Shown here piece by piece: positions 1-8,403 of a stretch of DNA of 64,000 bases. Below the pieces are notes generated by a model. The model did no database searches, had not been told where the DNA came from, and saw nothing but the letters and a program-made list of their open reading frames with translations. The DNA lies in assembly GCF_023347295.1 (NCBI RefSeq), contig NZ_CP094469.1, positions 1,116,001-1,180,000 on the forward strand, written 5' to 3'. The DNA is from Faecalibacterium sp. I3-3-33. GTDB lineage: Bacteria > Bacillota > Clostridia > Oscillospirales > Ruminococcaceae. The position numbers were made by a program, and so were the translations under genes. Each line of letters opens with the position of its first letter. Within the stretch, counting starts at the first letter, position 1.

Positions 1-919
1 TCAGCACAAAAACGTTCTGGGTGCCGTCCTCGGAAAGAAACGGCATCAGCCCGAATTTATCGGCGTTGCCGTCTGCCTCCACAATGCCGTTGGTGTTTCC
101 AATCAAAAACAGGGTGTTGCCCTCAGCCATCCTCTGCCGGGTCACGTTGTCGTCAAGAGCATCACCGGAGCCGTTCAGCATCCCGATGTCCTTCCACTTT
201 TTGACATACGCCATTGCCTGCATCATGCCGGGGGTGTTGCTGACGTTCGCCTTGCCGGAAAGATAATCCTTCTGCCACAGTTTGCCGTCCAGTGTGCCAA
301 GGAAATCGGCATCTGCAATGTTGAACAGATACTGGAAACCGTAGCCCGGATACTGGATCTGCGGCAGGCAGAGATCGACCCCGGCTTCCTTGGCCTTTGC
401 AGCCAGTTCTTCCAGCTCAGCAAAAGAATTGGGCAGTTCCCAGCCGTGTTCCCGCAGCAGGGTCTTGTTGTAGGTGATGCCGTAGCAGTTGTAAACCGAG
501 GGCAGCAGATAGATGGCACCGTTGTCGAACACGTCCTGCAGACGGGACTCCACATAGTTATCCGTAAAATCGTAGCCGGAAAGGTCCAGCAGTTTGTCGG
601 AGACCAGATCAATCTGGGGATCGTAGTAGGTCAAGGTGCAGACGTCCGGCAGGTCGCCCGCCGCAAACATATTCTGCAAACAGGTGGTGGTGTTATCGCC
701 GCTGTATGGCACGACCTCGATGTTCACTTCCGGGTAAACGCTGTGTACCTGCTCAATAAAGGCTTCTATCTCCTTATAAGGTGCCATAAAGGTGACGGCT
801 TCGTGCGCATCTGCTGTTTTGCTTTCAGCCTTACCGCCGCCGCAGGCGGTCAGCGCTGCCGTTGCCGCAGTAATGCCGCAAACCTGCAAAAACGAGCGGC
901 GGGAGATTTTTTTCATCAT
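1..919 (-). CDS. ABC transporter extracellular solute-binding lipoprotein (3' part cut by window edge)
   Basis: About 306 codons are visible; the C-terminus lies beyond the window edge. The N-terminus begins MMKKISRRSFLQ, which combines a twin-arginine-like motif (SRRSFL) with a lipobox (LTAC, Cys about residue 26). The protein is therefore probably a lipoprotein tethered outside the membrane. The rest has the look of a family 1 sugar-binding protein, for example the stretches PDVCTLTYYDP and LPSVYNCYGITYNK. Such proteins deliver a carbohydrate to an ABC permease; the permease genes are not visible and would lie past the edge. The start is placed at the first of two adjacent ATG codons, with AGGAAGG nine bases upstream. 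The substrate cannot be told from sequence. Confidence 0.85.
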   Translation of the reverse strand, partial: MMKKISRRSFLQVCGITAATAALTACGGGKAESKTADAHEAVTFMAPYKEIEAFIEQVHSVYPEVNIEVVPYSGDNTTTCLQNMFAAGDLPDVCTLTYYDPQIDLVSDKLLDLSGYDFTDNYVESRLQDVFDNGAIYLLPSVYNCYGITYNKTLLREHGWELPNSFAELEELAAKAKEAGVDLCLPQIQYPGYGFQYLFNIADADFLGTLDGKLWQKDYLSGKANVSNTPGMMQAMAYVKKWKDIGMLNGSGDALDDNVTRQRMAEGNTLFLIGNTNGIVEADGNADKFGLMPFLSEDGTQNVFVL

Positions 920-1075
920 ATAAATATACCTTCCTCACATTTCGGAGGGCAGTGCTGCACAGAACCAATGGGGTGCAGTGCTGCCATAGCTATTTTACAC
1001 ACCCCACAGGAACCCCTACGCTCGCGGCCTGTCCGCACTGGGCATACGCCGATTTTCCCATAAAATGACATTCTT

Positions 1076-1104
1076 ATTGTATCATTGTAACAAAAGTGTT
1101 TCAA
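1076..1104 (-). promoter_or_regulatory. Promoter of the solute-binding protein gene
   Basis: On the minus strand TTGAAA (1104-1099) and TACAAT (1081-1076) are separated by 17 bp, a good sigma-A match. It lies about 155 bp upstream of the start, which leaves a long 5' leader (920-1070) in which no known regulatory RNA was recognised. Confidence 0.65.
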
Positions 1105-1170
1105 GTTGTTTTTTGAAGGATTTTGTATGGAAAAGGGCGAAAAACCGCGTGCTTTGCAGGCATGCGGCAT

Positions 1171-1208
1171 AAAAATACCCCTGATGCCGGAGAGCCCGGG
1201 ATCAGGGG
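1171..1208 (-). terminator. Rho-independent terminator after the AI-2E family gene
   Basis: A perfect 8-bp stem (ATCAGGGG at 1201-1208 with CCCCTGAT at 1179-1186) is followed on the minus strand by a T-rich run. It starts 23 bp past the stop codon. With the promoter at 1076-1104 it accounts for the 312-bp gap between the two genes. Confidence 0.75.
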
Positions 1209-1231
1209 AGATAGTATTCTGGCACGCTGCT

Positions 1232-2353
1232 TTATTGCAACGGCTCTTTTGCGCGCAGACGCCGACAGGCATCCTCTTTTACAAGCTCGATGACCACCGC
1301 CGTCAGGGGGATAAAGAAGATGATGCCGATGATGCCGAAAAGCTCTCCGCCGATCATGGCAGCAACAAGGGTGTACAGCGGCGAAAGCCCCACGGACTTG
1401 CCCACCACCCGGGGGTAAATGAACTGATTTTCAATAAACTGCACGGCAAGGTAGACGATCAGGCAGCGCACCGCCAGCACAGGGTCTACCAACAGCACAA
1501 GGAACACGCTGACCACGCAGGAGATCAGCGCACCCACATAGGGGATGATGGCGCAGATGGCGGTAAGTACGCCGACCAGACTGCCGTAGGGGATCTTGAA
1601 AACAGAAAATGCAAGAGCCATGAGAACGCCAAGGATCACCGCCTCGCTGCATTGTCCCGTTAAAAAGTTTGCGAAGGACTGCCGGAACAGCCGGCAGAAT
1701 TTCAGCACCCCGGCGGCGTGGCTGGGCTTCAGGTAGGCGCACACCAGTGTGCGGGCTTGGTGGCCAAGGCTCTCCGTCCCAAGGGACATATAGACGGAGA
1801 TGATCAGCGCAAACGAGGCGGTGACTACGATATTCACCGTGGCAGAGACAGCCCCTACCGCATTGACCAGCACCGTGTCGATGCTTGCGGTGACCTTGTG
1901 CAGCAGCTGCTCCCAGTTGATGCCCTCCAGCCAGTTCATCAGCCAGCTCATATCGGTGTTCTGTGCGCTGAGATAGGCGGTCCAGCGTGGGATATTGGCC
2001 TCGATCTGCACATACAGGCTGTGGAAGGACTGCACCAGTTCCGGGATCAGCAGGGTGAGCGCCAGCACCAGCACCAGCACAACACCCAGCAGGGTGATGA
2101 AAAAGCTGAGAAGGCGGATGGCTTTCGCCGAGGGCTGCTTTTTGGCCTTGCCGAACAGGCGGTTCAGCCGCTTTTCCAGCCCGGTCATGGGCACGTTGAT
2201 AAAAAGCGCCAGAATGCCGCCCGCCAGAATGGGCAAAACCAGATCTATCAGCTTTGCGGCAAAGGCCAGAACGTCAGAAAGCCGCAGCAGCGCTACAAAA
2301 AGCGTTACCCCTACAACGGTAACGAGCAGAGATTGTTTTGTTTTTGGTTCCAT
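1232..2353 (-). CDS. AI-2E family transporter (PF01594-type membrane protein)
   Basis: This 373-residue polytopic membrane protein has about eight hydrophobic segments and the family hallmarks of a conserved C-terminal half, for example ILGVLMALAF, AICAIIPYVGALIS and QFIENQFIYPRVVG. Members were named after an E. coli autoinducer-2 exporter, but many are now thought to be ion/proton antiporters or small-molecule exporters, so the substrate is open. The start was placed at MEPKTKQ because the ATG at 2353 is preceded by AAAGGAAC; an upstream ATG at 2395 lacks comparable support. It is a single-gene unit closed by its own terminator. Confidence 0.85.
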   Translation of the reverse strand: MEPKTKQSLLVTVVGVTLFVALLRLSDVLAFAAKLIDLVLPILAGGILALFINVPMTGLEKRLNRLFGKAKKQPSAKAIRLLSFFITLLGVVLVLVLALTLLIPELVQSFHSLYVQIEANIPRWTAYLSAQNTDMSWLMNWLEGINWEQLLHKVTASIDTVLVNAVGAVSATVNIVVTASFALIISVYMSLGTESLGHQARTLVCAYLKPSHAAGVLKFCRLFRQSFANFLTGQCSEAVILGVLMALAFSVFKIPYGSLVGVLTAICAIIPYVGALISCVVSVFLVLLVDPVLAVRCLIVYLAVQFIENQFIYPRVVGKSVGLSPLYTLVAAMIGGELFGIIGIIFFIPLTAVVIELVKEDACRRLRAKEPLQ

Positions 2354-2511
2354 GAAAAAGTTCCTTTCCCGGAGGGTTATGCCCGCAAGCAGCAAAAAGA
2401 CCGCCTGCGGGCTCTTTTTGGTATTGTAATCGGAAGAAAAGGGCTTGTCAAGACGAGGGAAAAGGGAAACGGAACTTTATAAAAGCAGTTTGCGGTAATG
2501 TTAGCGGAAGC

Positions 2512-2540
2512 TTTTCAGCAGGGGAAAAGCGTGGTATACT
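2512..2540 (+). promoter_or_regulatory. Probable promoter of the first MATE gene
   Basis: TTTTCA and TATACT lie 17 bp apart, 55 bp ahead of the start codon. The -35 overlaps a small inverted repeat (CTTTTC with GAAAAG, 2511-2529) that could be a regulator site. Confidence 0.5.
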
Positions 2541-2594
2541 TGTGCAGAGCAAATTAAAAAATTGAGAGAAACACAGTTCGGAAGGAAAGAGATC

Positions 2595-3938
2595 ATGTCG
2601 AAAGATGAATACCTGATCACAGACGCGCCGCTGAAAGCGCTGACGGTTTTTGCAATGCCAATGATCCTTGGCAGCTTTTTTCAGCAGGTCTATAATATGG
2701 CAGACTCCATCATAGTCGGCCAGTTTGTCGGCTCCTCGGCACTGGCGGCTGTTGGTGCCTGTGCTGCGCTGACCAATGTTTTTATCTGTGTGGCGCTGGG
2801 TGCCGGTGTGGGTGCCGGTGTGCTGGTAAGCCGCTATTTTGGTGCCAAAAACTATGGCAAAATGAAAACCATCGTGTCAACGTCTCTGATCAGCTTTCTG
2901 GTTTTGAGCGTTGTCCTTGGCGTTTTTGGCTTCTGCTCTTCCCACTTTATGATGAGCGGCTTGCAGACCCCTGCCGATATTCTGGAGGATGCGGTGCTGT
3001 ATCTGCGCGTTTATTTTGTAGGCTTCCCGTTTTTGTTCATGTACAACATTCTTTCCACCATGTTTACCTCCATTGGGGAATCCAGAATTCCGCTGGGTCT
3101 GTTGATCTTTTCCTCCGTCCTGAATATTTTTATGGATCTCTGGATGGTGGCGGGGCTTGGCTTGGGCGTATTTGGCGCAGCCCTTGCCACGTTGATCGCA
3201 CAGGGCATTTCTGCCGTCTTTTCGTTTTTGATCTTCCTGTACCGGATGCGGCAATATAAAAGCCCCTTTAAAAAGTTTGACCGGCAGGAGCTGGTTTCCA
3301 TGCTCCGCATTGCGGTGCCTTCGGTCTTGCAGCAGTCCACCGTGTCCATCGGCATGATGATCGTGCAGGCGGTGGTAAACCCCTTCGGCACACAGGCGCT
3401 TGCGGGGTATGCGGCAACGATGCGGGTAGAAAATGTTTTCTCGCTAATCTTTGTATCCATCGGCAATGCGGTCTCGCCCTATATCTCCCAGAATCTTGGC
3501 GCAAAGAAGATCGACCGCCTCAAAAAAGGCTACCACGCTGCGCTGGTGCTGGATCTCTGCTTTGCGGTCATTGCCTTTGCGGTCATTGAAACCCTGCACA
3601 CCCAGATCTCCTCGCTGTTTTTGGGCAAGGACGGAACGGCGCTGGCCTATCAGGTGTCCGGTGATTATATGCGGTGGCTCGGTTATTTCTTCATCTTCAT
3701 GGGCATCAAGATGGCGACTGATGGCGTCCTGCGCGGGCTTGGCATCATGCGCCCGTTCCTCATTGCAAATATGGTAAACCTTGCCATTCGCCTGTCCGTT
3801 GCCCTGCTCTGCGCACCGCGCTATGGCATTGCCTTTGTCTGGCTTGCCGTCCCGGCAGGCTGGCTTGCAAACTTTTTGGTCTCCTATGCGGCGCTCAGAA
3901 GATCGTGGCCGACGGAAAATGCAGCGGCACCTCAATGA
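2595..3938 (+). CDS. MATE family multidrug/toxin efflux transporter
   Basis: This 447-residue membrane protein has about twelve transmembrane segments and the typical MATE opening (PLKALTVFAMPMILGSFFQQVYNMADSI is the family pattern of a first helix followed by a YNxxDxxxVG turn). MATE proteins extrude cationic drugs or metabolites using Na+ or H+ gradients. The start is ATG 2595, which follows GAAGGAAAGAGATC; the in-frame ATG 33 bp upstream has no ribosome binding site. It is transcribed alone, with the next gene having its own promoter. The substrate is unknown. A second MATE paralogue is at 34304-35638. Confidence 0.92.
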   Translation: MSKDEYLITDAPLKALTVFAMPMILGSFFQQVYNMADSIIVGQFVGSSALAAVGACAALTNVFICVALGAGVGAGVLVSRYFGAKNYGKMKTIVSTSLISFLVLSVVLGVFGFCSSHFMMSGLQTPADILEDAVLYLRVYFVGFPFLFMYNILSTMFTSIGESRIPLGLLIFSSVLNIFMDLWMVAGLGLGVFGAALATLIAQGISAVFSFLIFLYRMRQYKSPFKKFDRQELVSMLRIAVPSVLQQSTVSIGMMIVQAVVNPFGTQALAGYAATMRVENVFSLIFVSIGNAVSPYISQNLGAKKIDRLKKGYHAALVLDLCFAVIAFAVIETLHTQISSLFLGKDGTALAYQVSGDYMRWLGYFFIFMGIKMATDGVLRGLGIMRPFLIANMVNLAIRLSVALLCAPRYGIAFVWLAVPAGWLANFLVSYAALRRSWPTENAAAPQ

Positions 3939-3992
3939 TTTTGTGCAGCGCGGCAGCCTTTTTTCTACGCCCGCCCGGGCTTGTTACAGCGG

Positions 3993-4021
3993 TTTACTTT
4001 TGGCAGCGGAAATGCTATGAT
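3993..4021 (+). promoter_or_regulatory. Promoter of the P1 peptidase gene
   Basis: TTTACT and TATGAT are separated by 17 bp. The distance to the start codon is 30 bp, and AAGGAGG lies just before the gene. Confidence 0.6.
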
Positions 4022-4050
4022 ATCCATAAAAAAGGCAAGGAGGAGCTACA

Positions 4051-5088
4051 ATGGGCATTGCAGGGAACGAATGGGGTTTTCAGGTGGGCACGCTGCCCAA
4101 AGGTGCGCGGGATAAGATCAGCGATGTGCCGGGGGTGACGGTGGGGCACTGCACGCTGGCGGACGGCGTGGTGCAGACGGGTGTAACGGCGCTGCTGCCG
4201 CACCAAGGGGATGTTTTCCACGAAAAGGTGCTGGCGGCCAGCTATGTCATCAACGGCTTTGGCAAGACCACCGGTCTTGTGCAGATCGACGAGCTGGGCA
4301 CGCTGGAAACGCCCATCCTGTTTACCAACACCCTCAGCGTGGGCACGGCACAGACCGCGCTGGTGAAGTATATGCTGGAGAAAAACCCCGACATCTGCGA
4401 GACCACCGGCAGCGTGAACCCGGTGGTCTGCGAGTGCAACGACTGCGGCCTGAACGACATCCGGGGGCTCCATGTGACCGAAGAGCACGTCTTTGCCGCG
4501 CTGGCAGACTGCAAGGCAGACTTTGCCGAGGGTGCCGTAGGTGCCGGGCGGGGAATGCGCTGCCATGGGTTGAAAGGCGGCATCGGCTCTGCCTCCCGGG
4601 TGGTGGAGCTGGACGGCAAGCCGTACACCATGGGTGCACTGGTGCTTTCCAACCACGCGCTGTTCGATGACCTCATCGTGGCGGGCACGCCTATCCATAC
4701 CCTGCTGAGCGACAGCATCCCGCCCCACGAGGATAAGGGGTCTATCATCACGGTGCTGGCCACGGATATCCCCCTGAGCGAGCGGCAGCTGCGGCGGCTG
4801 TGCCGCCGGGCGCTGGTGGGGCTTTCCCGCACCGGGTCCTACTGCGGCAACGGCAGCGGCGAGATCGTCATCGCCTTCACTACCGCTAACCGAATGCCGC
4901 ATTATTCGGAAAAAGCCCTGCTGCCCATGACCATGCTCCACGATGACGCCATCAACCCCCTGTTCCGGGCGGTGGCAGAGTGCGTGGAGGAGAGCGTGCT
5001 CAGCAGCCTGCTCCACGCCGAGACGGTTACCGGCAACCACGGACGTACTTTCCGCAGCCTGACGGAGCTCCTGAAACAAAAAGGCTGA
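4051..5088 (+). CDS. P1 family (DmpA/BapA-like, MEROPS S58) self-processing aminopeptidase
   Basis: The 345-residue protein matches the DmpA/BapA family, N-terminal nucleophile hydrolases that release N-terminal residues or beta-amino acids from short peptides after autocleavage into two chains. Family marks are visible: ISDVPGVTVGH near the N-terminus, SVNPVVCECND near 121-131, GAVGAGRGMR near 161-170, and the processing dipeptide Gly230-Ser231 inside EDKGSIIT. After cleavage Ser231 would become the N-terminal nucleophile. No signal peptide is present, so it should act in the cytoplasm. AAGGAGG precedes the ATG. It has its own promoter and terminator. Natural substrate unknown. Confidence 0.9.
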   Translation: MGIAGNEWGFQVGTLPKGARDKISDVPGVTVGHCTLADGVVQTGVTALLPHQGDVFHEKVLAASYVINGFGKTTGLVQIDELGTLETPILFTNTLSVGTAQTALVKYMLEKNPDICETTGSVNPVVCECNDCGLNDIRGLHVTEEHVFAALADCKADFAEGAVGAGRGMRCHGLKGGIGSASRVVELDGKPYTMGALVLSNHALFDDLIVAGTPIHTLLSDSIPPHEDKGSIITVLATDIPLSERQLRRLCRRALVGLSRTGSYCGNGSGEIVIAFTTANRMPHYSEKALLPMTMLHDDAINPLFRAVAECVEESVLSSLLHAETVTGNHGRTFRSLTELLKQKG

Positions 5089-5103
5089 GACCCTGCAATA
5101 CAG

Positions 5104-5136
5104 AAAAAAGCCCCGCATCCGGTGCGGGGCTTTTGC
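5104..5136. terminator. Bidirectional terminator between convergent genes
   Basis: An 8-bp GC-rich stem (GCCCCGCA with TGCGGGGC, 5110-5130) has an A-run on its left and T-rich sequence on its right. It ends both the plus-strand peptidase gene and the minus-strand DacA-like gene, whose stop is at 5142. Confidence 0.85.
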
Positions 5137-5141
5137 TTTGC

Positions 5142-6485
5142 TCAATAGCGGCGGTGGATCTTTTTGGTGGGCTTGCGGCGGTTCCAGTTGGCGCACAGCA
5201 GCCACAGCCCGTAGATCAGGGCGGCGATCAGGCTGAGCACCAGCACCACCTTCAGGTACAGGCTGGTGAAGAACTCCTTCACCTTGTCCACCCCGAACAG
5301 CAGCGGGTTGCGGGCTACGTCCTGCCCGGCGATCAGATCGACCACGCCGATGGTCTCGCCCGCCAGCTTCAGTTCCACCGTGCCCACTACATCGCCCTGC
5401 TGGATGGGGGCGCAGACGTAGTCCGGCAGGTGGAAGTATTTCTGGGTGACAGTGCCGTCGCTGGTGGAGGGCAGCAGGGTCATCATGCTGTCGTTGGGGT
5501 ACAGCTGCAAGGTGTCGGTGTCGGAGGAATACTTTACCGGGATCTCTGCAATGGTCAGGTCGGTGTCCAGCGCAGCCTGAATGGAAAAGCTGTCGAACAC
5601 CCAGTCCATCAGCTCGACCGTCTCGAACAGGGCAGGGCGACGGTTGGCGTAGCCAAGGGTATCGCAGCTGTCGGGGCTTTCCATCACGCAGAAGATATAG
5701 GTGGCACCGTCCTTGTTGCCCCACGAAACATAGCTCTGGGTGCCGGTATCGTTTTTAAAGGCGGTCACGCTGCACATACCGCCCTGCATGGCGCTGCGGT
5801 AATAGCCGCCGCCGCTGCCCTTGCTCAGCGCGGCGTTCTGGCTGACCAGCACCGAGGAGGAGCGGTGCTTCTCCTTGGCGGGCATGGTAAAGCTGGGCGC
5901 ACCGGATACTTCCACAAAGGCGTCAAAGCTCATCAGGTAACGCAAGATCAGGTACATATCCACGGCGCAGGTGGTGTTGCCGCTGTCGATGCCGCAGGCG
6001 TCCGTCCAGCTGCTGGCGGTGGTGCCGATGCGCTGGGACAGGGTGTTCATCTGCGCCACCCAGCCGTCCAGATCGCCGCCGGAAAGGGTGTACGCCACAC
6101 CCATGGCCGCTTCGTTTGCGTTGCGGGTAAGCATGGCGTACATGGCCTCGCGGTAGGTGAAAGTCTCGTTGGAGCGCATATCCGCGTTGTCAGTCTTGAA
6201 AACATAGTCCGAGATGGCAAAGGGCATCTGGAAGGTGCTGTCCAGCTGGTCGGCGTAGTTGGTCAGCAGCACGGCAAGGGTCATATATTTGGTCAGACCG
6301 CCGGCAGATACCTGCTTTGTGCTGTCCTTATCATAGACGATGATGTTGGTATCCGTGTTCACGATATAGGCGCTTGCAGCCTGCACCTGATACACCGGGC
6401 TGGGGTCGAACATGGCCCCGGCGGGCAGCACAAGGCAGCTGAGCAGGAATACAAGCGAGAGAACCAGTGCAAAAATACGTTTCAT
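5142..6485 (-). CDS. DacA-like (peptidase S11 fold) exported membrane protein with degenerate catalytic motifs
   Basis: The 447-residue protein has a signal peptide (MKRIFALVLSLVFLLSC), an S11 D-alanyl-D-alanine carboxypeptidase-like domain (about 35-300), a DacA-style beta domain (about 310-395), and a C-terminal transmembrane helix with an R/K-rich tail, as in low-molecular-weight penicillin-binding proteins. All three active-site motifs are altered. The SxxK box reads A-G-G-L-T-K with Gly63 in place of the nucleophilic serine. The SxN box reads N122-A-N. The KTG box reads Q234-G-G. It is probably a non-catalytic member that binds peptidoglycan or partner proteins. The start at ATG 6485 follows AAAGGAATT; a start 72 bp upstream was rejected because the signal peptide begins at MKR. 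Confidence 0.8.
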   Translation of the reverse strand: MKRIFALVLSLVFLLSCLVLPAGAMFDPSPVYQVQAASAYIVNTDTNIIVYDKDSTKQVSAGGLTKYMTLAVLLTNYADQLDSTFQMPFAISDYVFKTDNADMRSNETFTYREAMYAMLTRNANEAAMGVAYTLSGGDLDGWVAQMNTLSQRIGTTASSWTDACGIDSGNTTCAVDMYLILRYLMSFDAFVEVSGAPSFTMPAKEKHRSSSVLVSQNAALSKGSGGGYYRSAMQGGMCSVTAFKNDTGTQSYVSWGNKDGATYIFCVMESPDSCDTLGYANRRPALFETVELMDWVFDSFSIQAALDTDLTIAEIPVKYSSDTDTLQLYPNDSMMTLLPSTSDGTVTQKYFHLPDYVCAPIQQGDVVGTVELKLAGETIGVVDLIAGQDVARNPLLFGVDKVKEFFTSLYLKVVLVLSLIAALIYGLWLLCANWNRRKPTKKIHRRY

Positions 6486-6558
6486 GTGGACAATTCCTTT
6501 AAAAAGCGATAAAATATACGAGATACGGCTGCGCAGTGCGGCGCGCCGGAAGATCAAT

Positions 6559-6587
6559 TTTGCAGCAAGTGTGCTGTGTTCTATAAT
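6559..6587 (+). promoter_or_regulatory. Promoter of the metallophosphoesterase/glycosyltransferase/acyltransferase group
   Basis: TTTGCA and a perfect TATAAT (6582-6587) have a 17-bp spacer. Its -10 overlaps the -10 of the divergent DacA-like promoter. Confidence 0.65.
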
Positions 6588-6614
6588 AATAACAGGTTTG
6601 CCGGGGTGTTACAA
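6586..6614 (-). promoter_or_regulatory. Promoter of the DacA-like gene, overlapping the divergent promoter
   Basis: On the minus strand TTGTAA (6614-6609) and TATTAT (6591-6586) have a 17-bp spacer. The two divergent -10 boxes share bases 6586-6587, so RNA polymerase cannot occupy both promoters at once. Confidence 0.6.
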
Positions 6615-6665
6615 GAGCCTTGCGGTGTTTTACACCGTTCTTTCGCTCCGGCAGGGAGGGCAGGA

Positions 6666-7358
6666 ATGGTATATCTAACAGGGGACACCCACGGCGATAT
6701 CCAGCGCTTCAAGCAGGGCAAACTGCGCTGGCTGGGCAAAAAGGACACCGTGGTGGTGCTGGGGGATTTTGGTTTTGTGTGGGACGGCAGCGCCGCAGAG
6801 CGCAAGCGGCTGGACTGGCTGCGCAAGCGCCCCTACACGGTGCTGTTTCTGGACGGCAGCCACGAAAACTACGACCTGCTGGCACAGTACCCGGAGACGG
6901 AGCTGTTCGGCGGCAGGGTGCAGAGCCTTGGCGGCAATGTGTACCATGTGTGCCGGGGCAGCGTGCTGGAGCTGGAGGGCAAAAGCTATCTCTGCTTCGG
7001 CGGCGCGGAAAGTCAGGATAAGGACGACCGGGAGCCGGGTGTGAACTGGTGGAAACAGGAGATGCCCAGTGACGAGGAGTACGACACCTGCCGCCGCAAC
7101 TTAGAGGCAGCAGACTACAAGGTAGATTATGTGCTGACCCACGATGCACCAAGCAGATTTTTGGATTTTACCGCCCTTGCCCTTGGCGAGAGCAACCGTC
7201 TGCACCTGTTTCTGGACGAAATACTGCTCAAACTGACCTACGAAAAATGGTTTTTTGGCTGCTATCACAAGGATGTGCAGCTTTCCACCAAGAGCCGGTG
7301 TGTGTTCTGCGATGTCATCCCTATGGGTGAGCGGCGCACCGGGCTGTTCCACCGATAG
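6666..7358 (+). CDS. Calcineurin-like metallophosphoesterase
   Basis: This 230-residue protein has the ordered metallophosphatase motifs: GDTHGD (about 6-11), LGDFGFVWD (about 34-42), GSHEN (about 67-71), a later THD (about 158), and GCYH near 197. These residues would bind two metal ions and hydrolyse phosphomono- or diesters in the cytoplasm. The start is ATG 6666, directly after a GGGAGGGCAGGA ribosome binding site. The glycosyltransferase begins eight bases after its stop, so the two are almost surely cotranscribed. The substrate is unknown. Confidence 0.85.
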   Translation: MVYLTGDTHGDIQRFKQGKLRWLGKKDTVVVLGDFGFVWDGSAAERKRLDWLRKRPYTVLFLDGSHENYDLLAQYPETELFGGRVQSLGGNVYHVCRGSVLELEGKSYLCFGGAESQDKDDREPGVNWWKQEMPSDEEYDTCRRNLEAADYKVDYVLTHDAPSRFLDFTALALGESNRLHLFLDEILLKLTYEKWFFGCYHKDVQLSTKSRCVFCDVIPMGERRTGLFHR

Positions 7359-7366
7359 GAGGGAAT

Positions 7367-8392
7367 ATGCAGGTTACAATAAAACTTGCCACCCGGGAAG
7401 GTGCGGCGCACATCAGCGGCATTCTGGCGGGCTTTATCCTGCTGGCAAAGCGCGGGGAACTGACTTTGCGGGTGCAGGACGAGCGGCAGGGCAGCCCCAT
7501 TGCCCGGGAGGCGCTGCTGGAAACGGAAATCGACGGCCGCACGGTGGTGTTCGATTTGATGGATGGCTACTTCTATAATGACCCCGCAGCGGTGCAGGCA
7601 CTGTTCCACCGGGCAGATGTGGTGTTCAAGCGCTCTTTTTCGGCGGAGAAAAACCGGCAGTTCCCGGGCGATATCCCCGCAAAGCTGCGGCCATTGGGGC
7701 TGAACTACTACGTTACCTGCCCGGGCTCGCCGCTGGATGCGGAGCACAGCGCAAAGAGTCGCCTGAAGCAGTGGGCGCTTTCCACCCGCTGCTACCCGCA
7801 GGACTTTGAAGCCCGGCTGACCCGGGTGCGCAAAAAGCCGCGCATCCTCTTTCTGACCCGTCTGTGGGACCCGGAGGAACCGGCGGTGCAGCAATACCCG
7901 GCCTTGCAGGCAGAGTGGCGGCAGGTGAACGCGGACCGCATCGAGCTGCTGCACCGGCTGCAAAGCGCCTTCCCGCAGCAGTTCACCGGCGGTGTGTCGG
8001 ACAACGCCTGCGCCCGGCGGCTGTGCCCGGAGCTGATTTTGCCGGACAAGCTGACCGGAAAGCGGGCGTATCTGCACCGGATGCAGCACACGGAAGTTTG
8101 TGTGGCGTCTACCGGACTGCACGGCTCTACCGGTTGGAAGCTGGGCGAGTATGTGGCAGCGGGGCGCGCCATCGTTACCGAGCCGCTGCGGTATACCCTG
8201 CCGGGCGGCTTTGAAGAAGGCAAAAACTATAAAACGTATACCTCCCCGGCAGAGTGCGAGGAGAAGCTGCGGCAGCTGCTGGCAGACCCGGCGGCGATAC
8301 TGGCTATGGCACAGCACAATGCGGCGTATTATCAGGCATGGCTGCGGCCGGAGCAGCAGGTGCGGCAGGCTTTGCGGCAGCTGGAGAGATAA
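7367..8392 (+). CDS. Glycosyltransferase-like protein (GT-B, family 1-like C-terminal half)
   Basis: The 341-residue protein has no clear N-terminal family match by eye. Its C-terminal third resembles the nucleotide-sugar binding half of GT-B enzymes: CVASTGLHGSTGWKLGEYVA, then a proposed glycan-binding turn and a short helical tail. It is preceded by AGGAGGGA and followed after 11 bp by an integral-membrane acyltransferase. This suggests the pair glycosylates and acylates a surface polysaccharide or lipid. Donor and acceptor are unknown. The family call is moderate because the canonical E-x7-E motif is not cleanly visible. Confidence 0.6.
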   Translation: MQVTIKLATREGAAHISGILAGFILLAKRGELTLRVQDERQGSPIAREALLETEIDGRTVVFDLMDGYFYNDPAAVQALFHRADVVFKRSFSAEKNRQFPGDIPAKLRPLGLNYYVTCPGSPLDAEHSAKSRLKQWALSTRCYPQDFEARLTRVRKKPRILFLTRLWDPEEPAVQQYPALQAEWRQVNADRIELLHRLQSAFPQQFTGGVSDNACARRLCPELILPDKLTGKRAYLHRMQHTEVCVASTGLHGSTGWKLGEYVAAGRAIVTEPLRYTLPGGFEEGKNYKTYTSPAECEEKLRQLLADPAAILAMAQHNAAYYQAWLRPEQQVRQALRQLER

Positions 8393-8403
8393 GGGAGCGG
8401 GGT

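Noticed and set aside
2371-2416. Hairpin CCCGCA..TGCGGG followed by CTCTTTTT between the AI-2E gene and the first MATE gene
   Set aside because: No plus-strand gene ends before it and the arms are short and far apart. It may be chance.
4015-5724. Very long minus-strand reading frame opposite the P1 peptidase and DacA-like genes
   Set aside because: It is Arg/Gly/His-rich with no domain logic, no ribosome binding site, and covers two clear genes on opposite strands. It reflects GC-rich third-position bias.
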